64,000 nucleotides of DNA from Pseudonocardia cypriaca (GCF_006717045.1 NZ_VFPH01000002.1:558001-622000); one strand, 5' to 3'; numbered from the stretch's first letter, positions 23,411 through 31,899 are shown. Notes: generated by a model from the letters alone, not told the origin. Program-made: numbers and translations.

Positions 23411-24628
23411 ATGCCGCAGCTCCGGATCCCGATGACGGCGCGCAGCGTCGACGAGCCGCACCGAGCGGCGACGCAGCTCGAGCTCCTGTTCGACCTGACG
23501 TTCGTGGTGGCCGTGGCCGCGGTGGTGGCGCAGCTCGGCCACGCGGTGGCCGACGGGCATGCGGCGCAGGCCGTGAGCCCGTTCCTGCAGGTGTTCTTCG
23601 CCATCTGGTGGGCCTGGATGAACTTCACCTGGTTCGCTTCGTCCTACGACACCGACGACGTGCCGTACCGGCTGCTCACCCTGCTGCAGATGGGCGGGGT
23701 TCTCGTCCTGGCCGCCGGCGTGCCGGCCGCGTTCGCGGCCGCCGACTACCGGGCGATCACCCTCGGCTACCTGGTGATGCGCGTGGGCCTGTTCGTGCTG
23801 TGGCTGCGGGCCGCGCGGGAGCACCCGGAGGGCAGGCGCACCGCCCTCCGGTACGCCGCGGGCATCGGCATCGCCGAGGTCCTCTGGCTCGTCCGCCTCC
23901 TGCTGGCCGAGCTCGGTGTGCTCACCGGCGTGGTGCTCGTGGTGGCGTTCGTGGCCCTCGCCGGCGTCGAGCTGGCCGTGCCGATGTGGGCCGAACGCAG
24001 CCGGGGCACGAGCTGGCATCCGCGCCACATCGCCGAGCGGTACGCACTCTTCACGATCATCCTCCTGGGCGAGAGCGTCCTCGCGGCGTCGATCGGGATC
24101 GCCGACGTCGTCTCGGAGGGCCTGCACTGGTCGCTCGTGGTCGTCGCCGGCTCCGGGCTGGTGCTGCTGTTCGCGCTGTGGTGGCTCTACGAGCTGGAGC
24201 CGAGCGGAGACGGGCTGTCGAACCGCCGGAGCCGCTCGTTCCTGTGGGGCTACGGCCACTACGGGATCTTCGCCTCGCTCGCGGCGCTCGGGGCGGGCCT
24301 CGAGGTCGCCGTGCGGCAGACCGGGGCCCACGGCGCGCTGGACCCGCGCGGCGCGGGGTACGCGGTGGCGATCCCCACCGCGCTGTTCCTGGCGCTGCTG
24401 TGGGCGAGCCACTCCCCGATCGTGCCGAGGTCGCGCGTCCGGCCGTCCGTCCTGTTCGGGGCGGCCGCTCTCGTGCTACTGGCCCCGGCGGTGGGCGCCG
24501 GAGCCGGGGTGGGCGCGGTCGTCGCCCTCGTCGCGCTGGCCGCCGCCGCGGCCGTCCTCGTGACGATCCTGCGCACGACGGCACCGGAATCCGCACACCC
24601 GCTCACCACGGTCCGGTCCGCCCGATGA
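23411..24628 (+). CDS. low-temperature-requirement protein A (LtrA) family membrane protein
   Basis: The protein has 405 residues with about ten membrane helices. The LtrA hallmarks are ATQLELLFDLTFVVAVAAVV near residues 20-39, FFAIWWAWMNFTWFASSYDT (about 58-77), HIAERYALFTIILLGESVLA (about 200-219) and ELEPSGDGLSNRRSRSFLWG. The molecular role of LtrA is unknown; it was named from a cold-sensitive Listeria mutant. The GESVLAAS motif is conserved. It overlaps the flavoprotein gene by four bases. Confidence 0.9.
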   Translation: MPQLRIPMTARSVDEPHRAATQLELLFDLTFVVAVAAVVAQLGHAVADGHAAQAVSPFLQVFFAIWWAWMNFTWFASSYDTDDVPYRLLTLLQMGGVLVLAAGVPAAFAAADYRAITLGYLVMRVGLFVLWLRAAREHPEGRRTALRYAAGIGIAEVLWLVRLLLAELGVLTGVVLVVAFVALAGVELAVPMWAERSRGTSWHPRHIAERYALFTIILLGESVLAASIGIADVVSEGLHWSLVVVAGSGLVLLFALWWLYELEPSGDGLSNRRSRSFLWGYGHYGIFASLAALGAGLEVAVRQTGAHGALDPRGAGYAVAIPTALFLALLWASHSPIVPRSRVRPSVLFGAAALVLLAPAVGAGAGVGAVVALVALAAAAAVLVTILRTTAPESAHPLTTVRSAR

Positions 24629-26355
24629 GCGCGCCGGAGCGGCGGCTCGCGACCTCCGTCCTGATCATCGGGACCGGTGGCTCCGGCCTGCGGGCCGCCA
24701 TCCAACTGGCCGAGCGGGGCACCGACGTCCTCGTGGTGGGCAAGCGGCCGAGTGCTGACGCGCACACCACCCTCGCGGCGGGAGGCATCAACGCCGCCCT
24801 CGGCACCATGGATCCAGGAGACTCCTGGCAGCAGCACGCGGCGGACACGATCAAGGAGAGCTACTTCCTCGCGGACCCGACCACCGTCCGGATCGTCACC
24901 GAGGGCGCGGCGCGTGGCATCGCCGACCTGGACCGCTGGGGCATGCCGTTCGCCCGCGAGGCGGACGGCCGCATCTCGCAGCGGTACTTCGGCGCGCACA
25001 CGTTCCGGCGGACCGCCTTCGCGGGGGACTACACCGGCCTGGAGATCCAGCGCACCCTGGTGAACCGCGCCCGGCAGCTCGACGTCGCGGTCATCGACAC
25101 GGTGTACGTCACGCGGATCCTGACGCGGGACGGCGTGGTGTTCGGCGCCTACGGGTTCGACATCGGAGACGGCACCCGGTACGTGGTCCACGCCGACGCG
25201 GTGATCCTGGCCGCGGGCGGTCACACCCGGATCTGGCGGCGCACCTCGTCCCGCCGCGACGAGAACACCGGCGACGCGTTCCGGCTCGCCGTCACCGCGG
25301 GAGCCCGCATCCGGGACCCCGAGCTCGTGCAGTTCCACCCCTCGGGCCTGCTCGGGCCCGAGAACGCCGCCGGCACGCTCGTGTCCGAGGCGGCCCGCGG
25401 CGAGGGCGGCGTGCTGCGCAACCGGCTCGGCGAGCGGTTCATGCAGCGCTACGACCCCGTCCGGATGGAGCTCTCCACCCGGGACCGGGTGGCGCTGGCC
25501 GCCTACACCGAGATCAAGGAGGGCCGGGGCACCCCGGACGGCGGCGTGTGGCTCGACGTCTCCCACCTGCCCCGGGACACGATCACGAAGCGGCTCCCCC
25601 GCGTCTACCAGACGCTGATCGAGCTGCAGATGCTCGACATCACCACCACGCCGATCGAGATCGCGCCCACCGCCCATTACTCGATGGGCGGGGTCTGGGT
25701 GCGGCCGGAGGACCACGGCACCGGGATCGCCGGCCTGTACGCCGTCGGCGAGGCCGCCAGCGGGCTGCACGGGGCCAACCGCCTCGGCGGCAACTCCCTG
25801 ATCGAGCTGCTCGTCTACGGCCGGATCGTCGGCGACGCCGCCGCTGACTACTCCGCCGACCTCGACGCGCAGCCGCGCAGCGCCGCAGCGGTGGCGCAGG
25901 CGCGTGACGAGGTGGACCAGGTGCTCGCGGCGGACGGGCCCGAGAACGTGCGCTCCCTGCAGCGGGCGCTCCGCGACGTCATGACCGAGCACGCGGGCGT
26001 GGTGCGAGACGAGACCGGCCTGCGGGCGGGCCTCGCACGCCTGGACGACATCGAGGCGGCCGAGAAGAGTATCGGGGTGCATCCCGACCTGGCCGGCTTC
26101 CAGGACCTGGCCCACGCGTTCGACCTGCGATCCTCGCTCGTCGCCGCTCGCGCGACGGTGGAAGCGGCGCTCGAGCGCCGCGAGACCCGCGGTTGCCACA
26201 ACCGCTCCGACTTCCCGGACCTGGACGAGTCGCTGCGGGTCAACCTGGTCTGGTCGGGGCCGGGGCAGGTCGTCGGGGAGCCGGTGGCGGAGACACCGGT
26301 CGACATCGCCGCGCTCATCAAGGAGGTCTCGAGCATCGGCAAGCTCGTCGAGTGA
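24625..26355 (+). CDS. FAD-binding fumarate reductase/succinate dehydrogenase-type flavoprotein
   Basis: This 576-residue flavoprotein starts with the Rossmann motif SVLIIGTGGSGLRAAIQLAE (about 12-31) and has HTTLAAGGINAALGTMDPGD (FAD/His region), PELVQFHPSGLLGPENAAGT, ARGEGGVLRNRLGERFMQRY with an active-site Arg, HYSMGGVWV and GLHGANRLGGNSLIELLVYG. The C-terminal helical domain with FDLRSSLVAARATVEAALER is present. This is the SdhA/FrdA/L-aspartate-oxidase family. No iron-sulfur or membrane subunit gene is adjacent, so a soluble reductase or an aspartate-oxidase-like enzyme is as likely as a respiratory subunit. The start overlaps the LtrA stop. Confidence 0.9.
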   Translation: MSAPERRLATSVLIIGTGGSGLRAAIQLAERGTDVLVVGKRPSADAHTTLAAGGINAALGTMDPGDSWQQHAADTIKESYFLADPTTVRIVTEGAARGIADLDRWGMPFAREADGRISQRYFGAHTFRRTAFAGDYTGLEIQRTLVNRARQLDVAVIDTVYVTRILTRDGVVFGAYGFDIGDGTRYVVHADAVILAAGGHTRIWRRTSSRRDENTGDAFRLAVTAGARIRDPELVQFHPSGLLGPENAAGTLVSEAARGEGGVLRNRLGERFMQRYDPVRMELSTRDRVALAAYTEIKEGRGTPDGGVWLDVSHLPRDTITKRLPRVYQTLIELQMLDITTTPIEIAPTAHYSMGGVWVRPEDHGTGIAGLYAVGEAASGLHGANRLGGNSLIELLVYGRIVGDAAADYSADLDAQPRSAAAVAQARDEVDQVLAADGPENVRSLQRALRDVMTEHAGVVRDETGLRAGLARLDDIEAAEKSIGVHPDLAGFQDLAHAFDLRSSLVAARATVEAALERRETRGCHNRSDFPDLDESLRVNLVWSGPGQVVGEPVAETPVDIAALIKEVSSIGKLVE

Positions 26356-26463
26356 CCCTCGTTCTACGACGAACGGCCATGACCCTTGACCCGATCGGCG
26401 TCTGGCCGCCCCGGATGGCGCGGTCGATAAACTGAAAGCCCTTTCGAACAGCGGCGGTGGGGG

Positions 26464-29202
26464 ATGTCGAGCAGGGGTCCGCAGGGTCTGCGCGGGCGCC
26501 GCCGTGAATGCCACGAGCTGGACCAGCTCCTGACGAGCGCCCGCGAGGGGCGGAGTCGCGTGCTCGTCCTGCGCGGCGAAGCCGGGATCGGCAAGACCGC
26601 GTTGCTGGAACACCTCGCGAGCCGCGCCGAGGGGTGCCGCATCGCGCGCGCCGCGGGGGTGGAACTCGAGATGGAGCTCCCTTTCGCCGGGCTCCACCAG
26701 CTCTGCGCACCGTTCCTCGACCGGCTCGAGCGGCTTCCCGGCCCTCAGCGTGACGCGCTCAGCACCGCGTTCGGCTTGCGCAGCGGCAACCCCCCGGACC
26801 GCTTCCTGATCAGCCTGGCGACCCTGAGCCTGCTGTCGAACGTCGCCGAGGAGCAACCCCTGGTCTGCCTCGTCGACGACGCCCAGTGGCTCGACCAGGC
26901 CTCGGCGCACACTCTCACCTTCGTGGCCCGGCGCCTGTTGGCGGAGCCGGTCGCGCTGGTGTTCGCCACCCGGACGGTCGGCGAGGACCAGACGTTCCGG
27001 CAAGTCCCGGGGATGCAGGTCACCGGCCTGAACGACACCGACTCGCGCGCGGTGCTCAGGACGGCACTGCGCGGCCCGCTCGATGCCGCCGTATTCGACG
27101 AGATCGTCGCCGAGGCGCGGGGCAACCCGCTGGCGCTCCTGGAGCTGCCGCGCGGGCGCACACCTGCAGAGCTCGCGTTCGGGTTCGGGCTCGCGCACAC
27201 GATCCCGTTGGCCAGCCGCGTGGAAGAGGAGTTCGTCCGGCGGCTCCGGCCGCTTCCCGCGGACACCAGGAAGCTCCTCCTCGCGGCTGCGGTGGAACCG
27301 GTCGGAGACGTCACCGTGCTGTGGCGCGCGGTCGAACTGCTCGAGATCAAGCCTGACGCGGCGGCTCCAGCGGAGGCGGCCGGGCTGATCGATCTCGGCA
27401 CGCGCGTACGGTTCCACCATCCGCTCGTGCGCTCGGCCGCGTGGCGCGCAGCCGGGGTGCACGATCTGCAGGAGGTGCACGGCGCGCTCGCGGAGGTCAC
27501 CGAGCTCGATCCCGACCGCCGGGCGTGGCACCGCGCCCAGGCGAGCGCCGAGCCGGACGAGGAGGTCGCCACCGAGCTCGAGCGCTCGGCCGACCGTGCC
27601 CGTTCCCGAGGCGGGTTCGCGGCGGCCGCCGCCTTCCTCGAGCGGGCGGCCGAGCTCACCTCTGACGAGGCGCAGCGGACGGGCCGCATCCTGGCCGCGG
27701 CGCAGGCCAAGCTGCACGCCGGTGAGTTCGACGTGGCGCGGAACCTGCTCGCGGTCGCCGAGGCGGGGCCGCTCGACGAGCTCGGGCGGGCACTGGCCGA
27801 TCGGCTGCGTGCCCAGATCGCATTCGCCTCGAACCGCGGCAACGAAGCCCCTCCCCTGCTGCTCGCCGCCGCCGAGCGGCTCGAGTCGCTGGACGCCGAG
27901 CTGGCCCGCGACACCTACCTGGACGCCTTCTCCGCTGCGATGTTCGCCGGCCGCCTCGCGGGCACCGCCAACACGGTCCACGTGGCGCGAGCGGTCCCGC
28001 GCACACATGCGGATGGAACGGGCAAGGGCGACATGCTGCTGGAAGGGCTGGCCTCGCTGTTCACGGATGGCTACTCGGCGGCGATGCCGCTGGCCCGGCG
28101 AGCGCTGCAGGCGTTCTCCGCCGAGGACCTCTCGATGTCGGAGGGACTCCGGTGGCTCTGGCTCGCGTCGATCATCTCGGTGGACGTGTGGGACGACGAG
28201 TGCTGGCAGGTTCTCTCCGCCCGCCACGTGAGTCTCGCTCGGGAGGCCGGCGCCCTCGGCGAGCTCCTCCTCGCGCTCAACTCGCGCGTCATGGCGCAGG
28301 TCTTCGCCGGCGAGCTGACGGAGGCCGCACCCCTCGTCGATGAGGCGAACGCGGTGGGTGAGGCGACCGGAAGCAGTCTGGCTCCGTGCGGAGCCATGGC
28401 GCTCGCCGCGTGGCGCGGTCGCGAGGAGCAGGCGCGCGCCCTGATCGAAACCAGCATGAACGAGGCCGTGGCCCGTGGCGAGGGGATCGCGGTGACCATC
28501 GGGCACTGGACGAGCGCGTTGCTCCTCAACGGGCTGGGCCGGTACGAGGACGCCATGGGCGCGGCCCGCCAGGCCGGCTTGTTCCCCACCGAGCTGTGCG
28601 CGGCGAACTGGGGGTTGGCCGAGCTGGTGGAGTCGGCGGCCCGTACCGGCGCCACCGAGGACGCGGCCGAGGCCCTCGAGCAGCTCTCCGCGATGACCCG
28701 CGCCAGCGGCAGCGACTGGGCGCTCGGCGTGGAGGCGCGCTCACGCGCGCTGCTGAGCGATGGCGAAACCGCCGAGCGGCTCTACCAGGAGGCGATCGAG
28801 CGGCTGGGCCGAACCCGGGTCCGGGGCGAGCTCGCCCGGGCCAGGCTGCTCCACGGCGAATGGCTCCGCCGAGAAGGCCGACGCCTCGACGCACGCGAGC
28901 AGCTGCGGGCCGCTCACGAGCTCTTCATCGCGATGGGCGCCGAGGGGTTCGCCGAACGGACCCGCCGCGAGCTGCTCGCCACCGGCGAAACGGCACGCAG
29001 ACGCACTTCCCGCACACGTGACGAGCTCACCGCGCAGGAGGCGCAGATCGCCCGGCTCGCCGCGCACCGGCACACGAACTCGGAGATCGGCGCCCAGCTG
29101 TTCATCAGCCCCCGCACCGTCGAGTGGCACCTGCGGAAGGTGTTCACCAAGCTCGGCGTCAGCTCCCGCAAGGAACTGTCCGAGGCCCTCCCGACGCCGT
29201 AG
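26464..29202 (+). CDS. LuxR-family LAL transcriptional regulator (paralogue of 7397-10159)
   Basis: The protein has 912 residues, with Walker A LRGEAGIGKTALLEHL at about 37-52, Walker B LVCLVDDAQWLDQAS at about 133-147, a long helical middle region and a C-terminal LuxR HTH (LTAQEAQIARLAAHRHTNSE, then ISPRTVEWHLRKVFTKLGVS). It matches the regulator at 7397-10159 along its whole length, including the two nucleotide motifs and HTH, so the two arose by duplication. GGTGGGGG stands just before the ATG. It is separated from the flavoprotein operon by 108 bases and is followed directly by the ECF-type promoter at 29212-29242. Confidence 0.9.
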   Translation: MSSRGPQGLRGRRRECHELDQLLTSAREGRSRVLVLRGEAGIGKTALLEHLASRAEGCRIARAAGVELEMELPFAGLHQLCAPFLDRLERLPGPQRDALSTAFGLRSGNPPDRFLISLATLSLLSNVAEEQPLVCLVDDAQWLDQASAHTLTFVARRLLAEPVALVFATRTVGEDQTFRQVPGMQVTGLNDTDSRAVLRTALRGPLDAAVFDEIVAEARGNPLALLELPRGRTPAELAFGFGLAHTIPLASRVEEEFVRRLRPLPADTRKLLLAAAVEPVGDVTVLWRAVELLEIKPDAAAPAEAAGLIDLGTRVRFHHPLVRSAAWRAAGVHDLQEVHGALAEVTELDPDRRAWHRAQASAEPDEEVATELERSADRARSRGGFAAAAAFLERAAELTSDEAQRTGRILAAAQAKLHAGEFDVARNLLAVAEAGPLDELGRALADRLRAQIAFASNRGNEAPPLLLAAAERLESLDAELARDTYLDAFSAAMFAGRLAGTANTVHVARAVPRTHADGTGKGDMLLEGLASLFTDGYSAAMPLARRALQAFSAEDLSMSEGLRWLWLASIISVDVWDDECWQVLSARHVSLAREAGALGELLLALNSRVMAQVFAGELTEAAPLVDEANAVGEATGSSLAPCGAMALAAWRGREEQARALIETSMNEAVARGEGIAVTIGHWTSALLLNGLGRYEDAMGAARQAGLFPTELCAANWGLAELVESAARTGATEDAAEALEQLSAMTRASGSDWALGVEARSRALLSDGETAERLYQEAIERLGRTRVRGELARARLLHGEWLRREGRRLDAREQLRAAHELFIAMGAEGFAERTRRELLATGETARRRTSRTRDELTAQEAQIARLAAHRHTNSEIGAQLFISPRTVEWHLRKVFTKLGVSSRKELSEALPTP

Positions 29203-29211
29203 CAGCCGGGA

Positions 29212-29242
29212 CGTCACGATCCGGCGCGCTGCCTTGTCCTTG
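29212..29242 (+). promoter_or_regulatory. ECF-type promoter upstream of the sigma factor gene
   Basis: CGTCACG (29212-29218), 16 bases, TGTCCTTG (29235-29242), just after the LuxR stop. Unlike the other seven copies it is far (407 bases) from the next recognisable gene, the sigma factor at 29649. Confidence 0.6.
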
Positions 29243-29648
29243 TTCGTGAAGGGCACCCGGCCGAGCCGCGAGGTGAGAGCGGGAACACCGGGTTTCAGAC
29301 GGCTCCCAGCGGAGTACGCGTCAAGCAGAGCGTGGCTGGTCCCACCCGCCGCCGGGCGCCGCACGCGTGCCCGCCCCCCCGGCCGATCGGCCGCTGCGGT
29401 GGGCCGTCCTCCGCGGCGATGCCGGCACGGGCGTGGCTGCGTTGCCGCATTCGCGGCGTTCACCGGGCTGGACGTCAGCTCCCCCGAGGGGCTCGTCGCG
29501 GCTGCCGAGCCCGTCCGGGCCACCTCTCCCGCCACAGCAGGCCCGGGCGACGGGCGCACCTCCCCCGGGACCCTGGCCCCGCGCCCAGGGGTACACCCGG
29601 GGCCACCAAGGGCGCGACCGGGCCCCGGGCCGAACGACGGTGGTCCCA
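29243..29648 (+). other. 406-base leader or gene-free stretch before the sigma factor
   Basis: No recognised gene is present. The plus frame is open and in frame with the sigma factor from before 29243, but its composition (Arg, Pro, Ala) and the lack of a ribosome binding site argue against an N-terminal extension. The stretch is rich in G and C runs near 29565-29640. It could be a long 5' leader or the site of a lost gene. Confidence 0.4.
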
Positions 29649-30295
29649 TGCCCATCGACATCGCGTCCGCAACGGCCGAGGAAGCAGCGGACTTCCAGAG
29701 CGTCCGTCCACGTCTGTTCGGGATCGCGTACCGGCTGCTCGGCCGGGTCGCCGACGCCGAGGACGTCGTCCAGGACGTCTGGGTGCGTTGGCAGGGCGCA
29801 GACCGAGCACAGGTGCACGACCGGGTCGCATTCCTCGTGAAGATCACGACGCGGCTCGCGCTCAACGTCGCCGTCTCCGCACGTGCGCGCCGCGAGGTCT
29901 CCGTCGACAGCTGGTTGCCGGCGCGGATCTCGACCACCGAGGACCCGACGGTGGCTGCCGAGCGGTCGGCGGACCTGGAGCAGGGGGTCCTGCTCCTGCT
30001 CGAGCGGCTGTCACCGGTCGAACGTGCCGTCTTCGTACTCCGGGAGGCGTTCGACTACCCGTTCCGCGACATCGCCGAGGCGCTCGGGATCAGCGAGGCC
30101 AACGCGCGACAGCTCGGGCGACGGGCCCGGATGCACCTCGCCGAGGCCCGGCACGCGCCCGTTCACCGGGTGGCTCGTGACCGGTTCCTGCGGGCCTTCC
30201 TCGACGCCGCTCAGGCCGGCGCCGTGGCGCGCCTGGAACAACTGCTCGCCGCTGACGCCCTGCCGCCGCCCGGGCGCGACCGAGCAGTGGCGTGA
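29649..30295 (+). CDS. ECF sigma factor, SigJ/ECF41-like, with truncated C-terminal domain
   Basis: This 215-residue protein has sigma region 2 at about residues 17-75 (FGIAYRLLGRVADAEDVVQD, VWVRW, then AFLVKITTRLALN) and region 4 at about 118-165 (LSPVERAVFVLREAFDYPFR, DIAEALGISEANARQLGRRA). Between them, SWLPARISTTEDP corresponds to the linker of ECF41 proteins (consensus WLPEP). ECF41 sigma factors normally carry a SnoaL-like C-terminal domain of about 100 residues. Here only its first helix remains (RFLRAFLDAAQAGAVARLEQ), and no DGGG motif is left. In studied ECF41 proteins this domain modulates activity, so the truncated form may be partly constitutive. It is a candidate reader of the eight ECF promoters. 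No anti-sigma gene is adjacent. Confidence 0.85.
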
Positions 30296-30314
30296 CCGAC
30301 CCGAGGAGAACGTC

Positions 30315-30401
30315 ATGGAGGAATCCCCGAGTACGGCGCCGTGGAGTCCTCTCGCCGACGAGGCCCATCTGTTCGCGGTCGTGCACGGCCGCGAGAACTG
30401 A
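30315..30401 (+). CDS. 28-residue ORF after the sigma factor
   Basis: GAGGAGAACGTC precedes an ATG at 30315, and the frame reads MEESPSTAPWSPLADEAHLF and eight more residues to a TGA at 30399-30401. The ribosome binding site is good, and the ORF lies 19 bases after the sigma factor stop and 32 bases before the DUF3040 gene. The product is unrecognised. It could be a micropeptide or the relic of a deleted sigma C-terminal part or partner gene. Confidence 0.35.
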   Translation: MEESPSTAPWSPLADEAHLFAVVHGREN

Positions 30402-30433
30402 CCCACGAACGATCCCGAGAGGAACGCCGGACC

Positions 30434-30718
30434 ATGAACCGCCAGGAGCAGCGCGCGCTGCGCGCCATCGAGAGGAACCTGGCCGTGGAGGACCCGAGAC
30501 TGGCCGAACTGCTCCGCACGTACGGGAAGAGCCGTTGGAACCGGGTCGCCCACTACGCCGGATGGATCGCCGTCCCGTTCACGCTGCTGGGATTCGTGCT
30601 GGGAGACGGCCTGCTCCTGCTGACCGCTGCGCTCCTGGTGACCGGCGCCGTTCTCGGGTGGAGCCTGCGGCCCGATCAGGGGCCCGGGTCCGGTGGTTCG
30701 ACGAGGCGGAACCGGTAG
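30434..30718 (+). CDS. DUF3040 small membrane protein
   Basis: The 94-residue protein begins NRQEQRALRAIERNLAVEDP with the DUF3040 pattern (EQRALxxIExxLxxEDP), followed by two membrane helices at about residues 39-56 and 57-75 and an Arg/Gly-rich tail. DUF3040 proteins are short membrane proteins found almost only in actinobacteria; their role is unknown. AGAGGAACG lies upstream of the ATG. It may be co-transcribed with the sigma factor. Confidence 0.85.
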   Translation: MNRQEQRALRAIERNLAVEDPRLAELLRTYGKSRWNRVAHYAGWIAVPFTLLGFVLGDGLLLLTAALLVTGAVLGWSLRPDQGPGSGGSTRRNR

Positions 30719-30902
30719 GTCTGGCAGTCGCGCGGCTGACGCTCCACGAGCCGAGCCGACTTCTGGCGGATCGCCCTCGGGTTCCACGCCGACGCGACGG
30801 GGCGACCACCCGCCGACCTGCGCGCCGCGCTCCCTCGCGGTGAGGGATCGTCGTCGGGTTCGAACCCGGCCGGTGCAGATCGAGAAGACCGGCGGCTGTA
30901 GC

Positions 30903-31448
30903 TCATGGCGTGAATGACAACCGCCGGATGACTGGTCGCGCGGCGTTTCCGGCATCGGCGCCGATTCCGGCCGGCAGCGCGCCGCCCACCCACAGGTCGG
31001 CGAAGCCGTGGACGATCGACCAGGCGGCCAGCTCGGTGGTTTTCGTGAGCGATGTCGAGAGCACCGCGGTGAGTGCCTGGCCGGCGCGCTCTTGCGCGGC
31101 GATCAGTTGTGGGTCGTCGGCGTTGTGCAGTGCGCGGTGAAACATCACTTCGAAATGCGCCGGATACTCGGCTGCGAACCTCACATATGCCACGCCTGCG
31201 TCGACAAGGCCACCATCTGCGGCGGTCAGGGCTTCGGCCAGCAGGTCGTATCCCTCGGCCGCCAGGGCGGCGAGCAGGCCGGGCTTGGTGCCGAAGTGAT
31301 GGTTGAACGCCGCATGCGAAACTCCGACGCGGCGGGCCACCTCGCGCATGCGGAGCGCAGCAGTCCCACCGTCCTGTTTGATGGCATCGACGGTCGCGGC
31401 GAGCGCGGCCCGGCGCAGGTCTCCGTGGTGGTAGGGCCGATCGGTCAT
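30903..31448 (-). CDS. TetR/AcrR-family transcriptional regulator
   Basis: This 181-residue protein has an N-terminal HTH (about 8-55): YHHGDLRRAALAATVDAIKQ, then REVARRVGVSHAAFNHHFGT, the TetR recognition helix. The C-terminal ligand domain ends with TTELAAWSIVHGFADLWVGG, like the WHG-type C-terminal domain. The ATG at 31448 is preferred over a longer start. A perfect inverted repeat 36 bases upstream (31484-31502) may be its own operator. No target gene is adjacent except remnants, so it may regulate itself and distant genes. Confidence 0.88.
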   Translation of the reverse strand: MTDRPYHHGDLRRAALAATVDAIKQDGGTAALRMREVARRVGVSHAAFNHHFGTKPGLLAALAAEGYDLLAEALTAADGGLVDAGVAYVRFAAEYPAHFEVMFHRALHNADDPQLIAAQERAGQALTAVLSTSLTKTTELAAWSIVHGFADLWVGGALPAGIGADAGNAARPVIRRLSFTP

Positions 31449-31483
31449 GGTCCGAACCTCACCATCGACGCATTTCAGGTAAG

Positions 31484-31502
31484 GCATCTCCTCAACAGAT
31501 GC
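31484..31502. promoter_or_regulatory. candidate TetR operator
   Basis: GCATCT (31484-31489) and AGATGC (31497-31502) form a perfect inverted repeat with a seven-base spacer, 36 bases upstream of the TetR start. The size suits a TetR dimer site. Assignment rests on position and symmetry only. Confidence 0.45.
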
Positions 31503-31773
31503 TTCTCCGACGATCAGACGCCGTTGCTCGACGAGCTGAGCGCGGTTCCCGGCCTGCCAATGCGTTCACGTACAGCGGAGCCACGCCCGGGCTGCGTCGC
31601 ATGCGCACCAGCCTGCGCGCCGAGCCGGCGGAGATCGTCAACCTCAGGTCGTCGGCCGCTCCACCGAAATGATGAGATCGGACCAGCTGGGAGGAACGAG
31701 CCCGTTCCCCCACGCGAAGATCACCGCCTGCACCCCTCGGGGAGGAAGAGGTGGTGGAACGGCCCGATCAAGC

Positions 31774-31899
31774 GTGGTGCGCGACTTCACCGGCCACGGC
31801 ATCGGCCGCTCCTTCCACAGCGGGCTGGTCGTCCCGCAGTTCGAGCACACGGTCCTCGTCACGGCGGACGGGGTGGAGATCCTCACGTTGCCGTCGTGA
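31774..31899 (+). pseudogene. methionine aminopeptidase remnant
   Basis: The frame reads VVRDFTGHGIGRSFHSGLVV, which is the conserved metal-ligand His region of type I methionine aminopeptidase, then jumps directly to PQFEHTVLVTADGVEILTLP, its C-terminal strand with the last metal-ligand Glu. In the intact enzyme about 40 residues separate these blocks, including the EPM motif. The upstream two thirds of the gene are also gone. The relic ends at a TGA at 31897-31899. The stretch 31503-31773 before it holds no recognisable gene. Confidence 0.7.

Noticed and set aside
24259..28506. A 1415-codon antisense open frame opposite the flavoprotein and LAL regulator
   Set aside because: No domain or start signal; the sense strand encodes two well-supported proteins.
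29243..29648. N-terminal extension of the sigma factor through the upstream open frame
   Set aside because: The frame is open by base composition only; the family normally starts close to the region 2 helix, as with ATG 29649.
30855..30905. tRNA-like pieces: CGGGTTCGAACCCG palindrome and a GGCTGTAGCTCATGG stretch
   Set aside because: The first resembles a T-arm and the second a tRNA start, but no acceptor stem, anticodon arm or correct order can be built, and the second lies over the end of the TetR gene.
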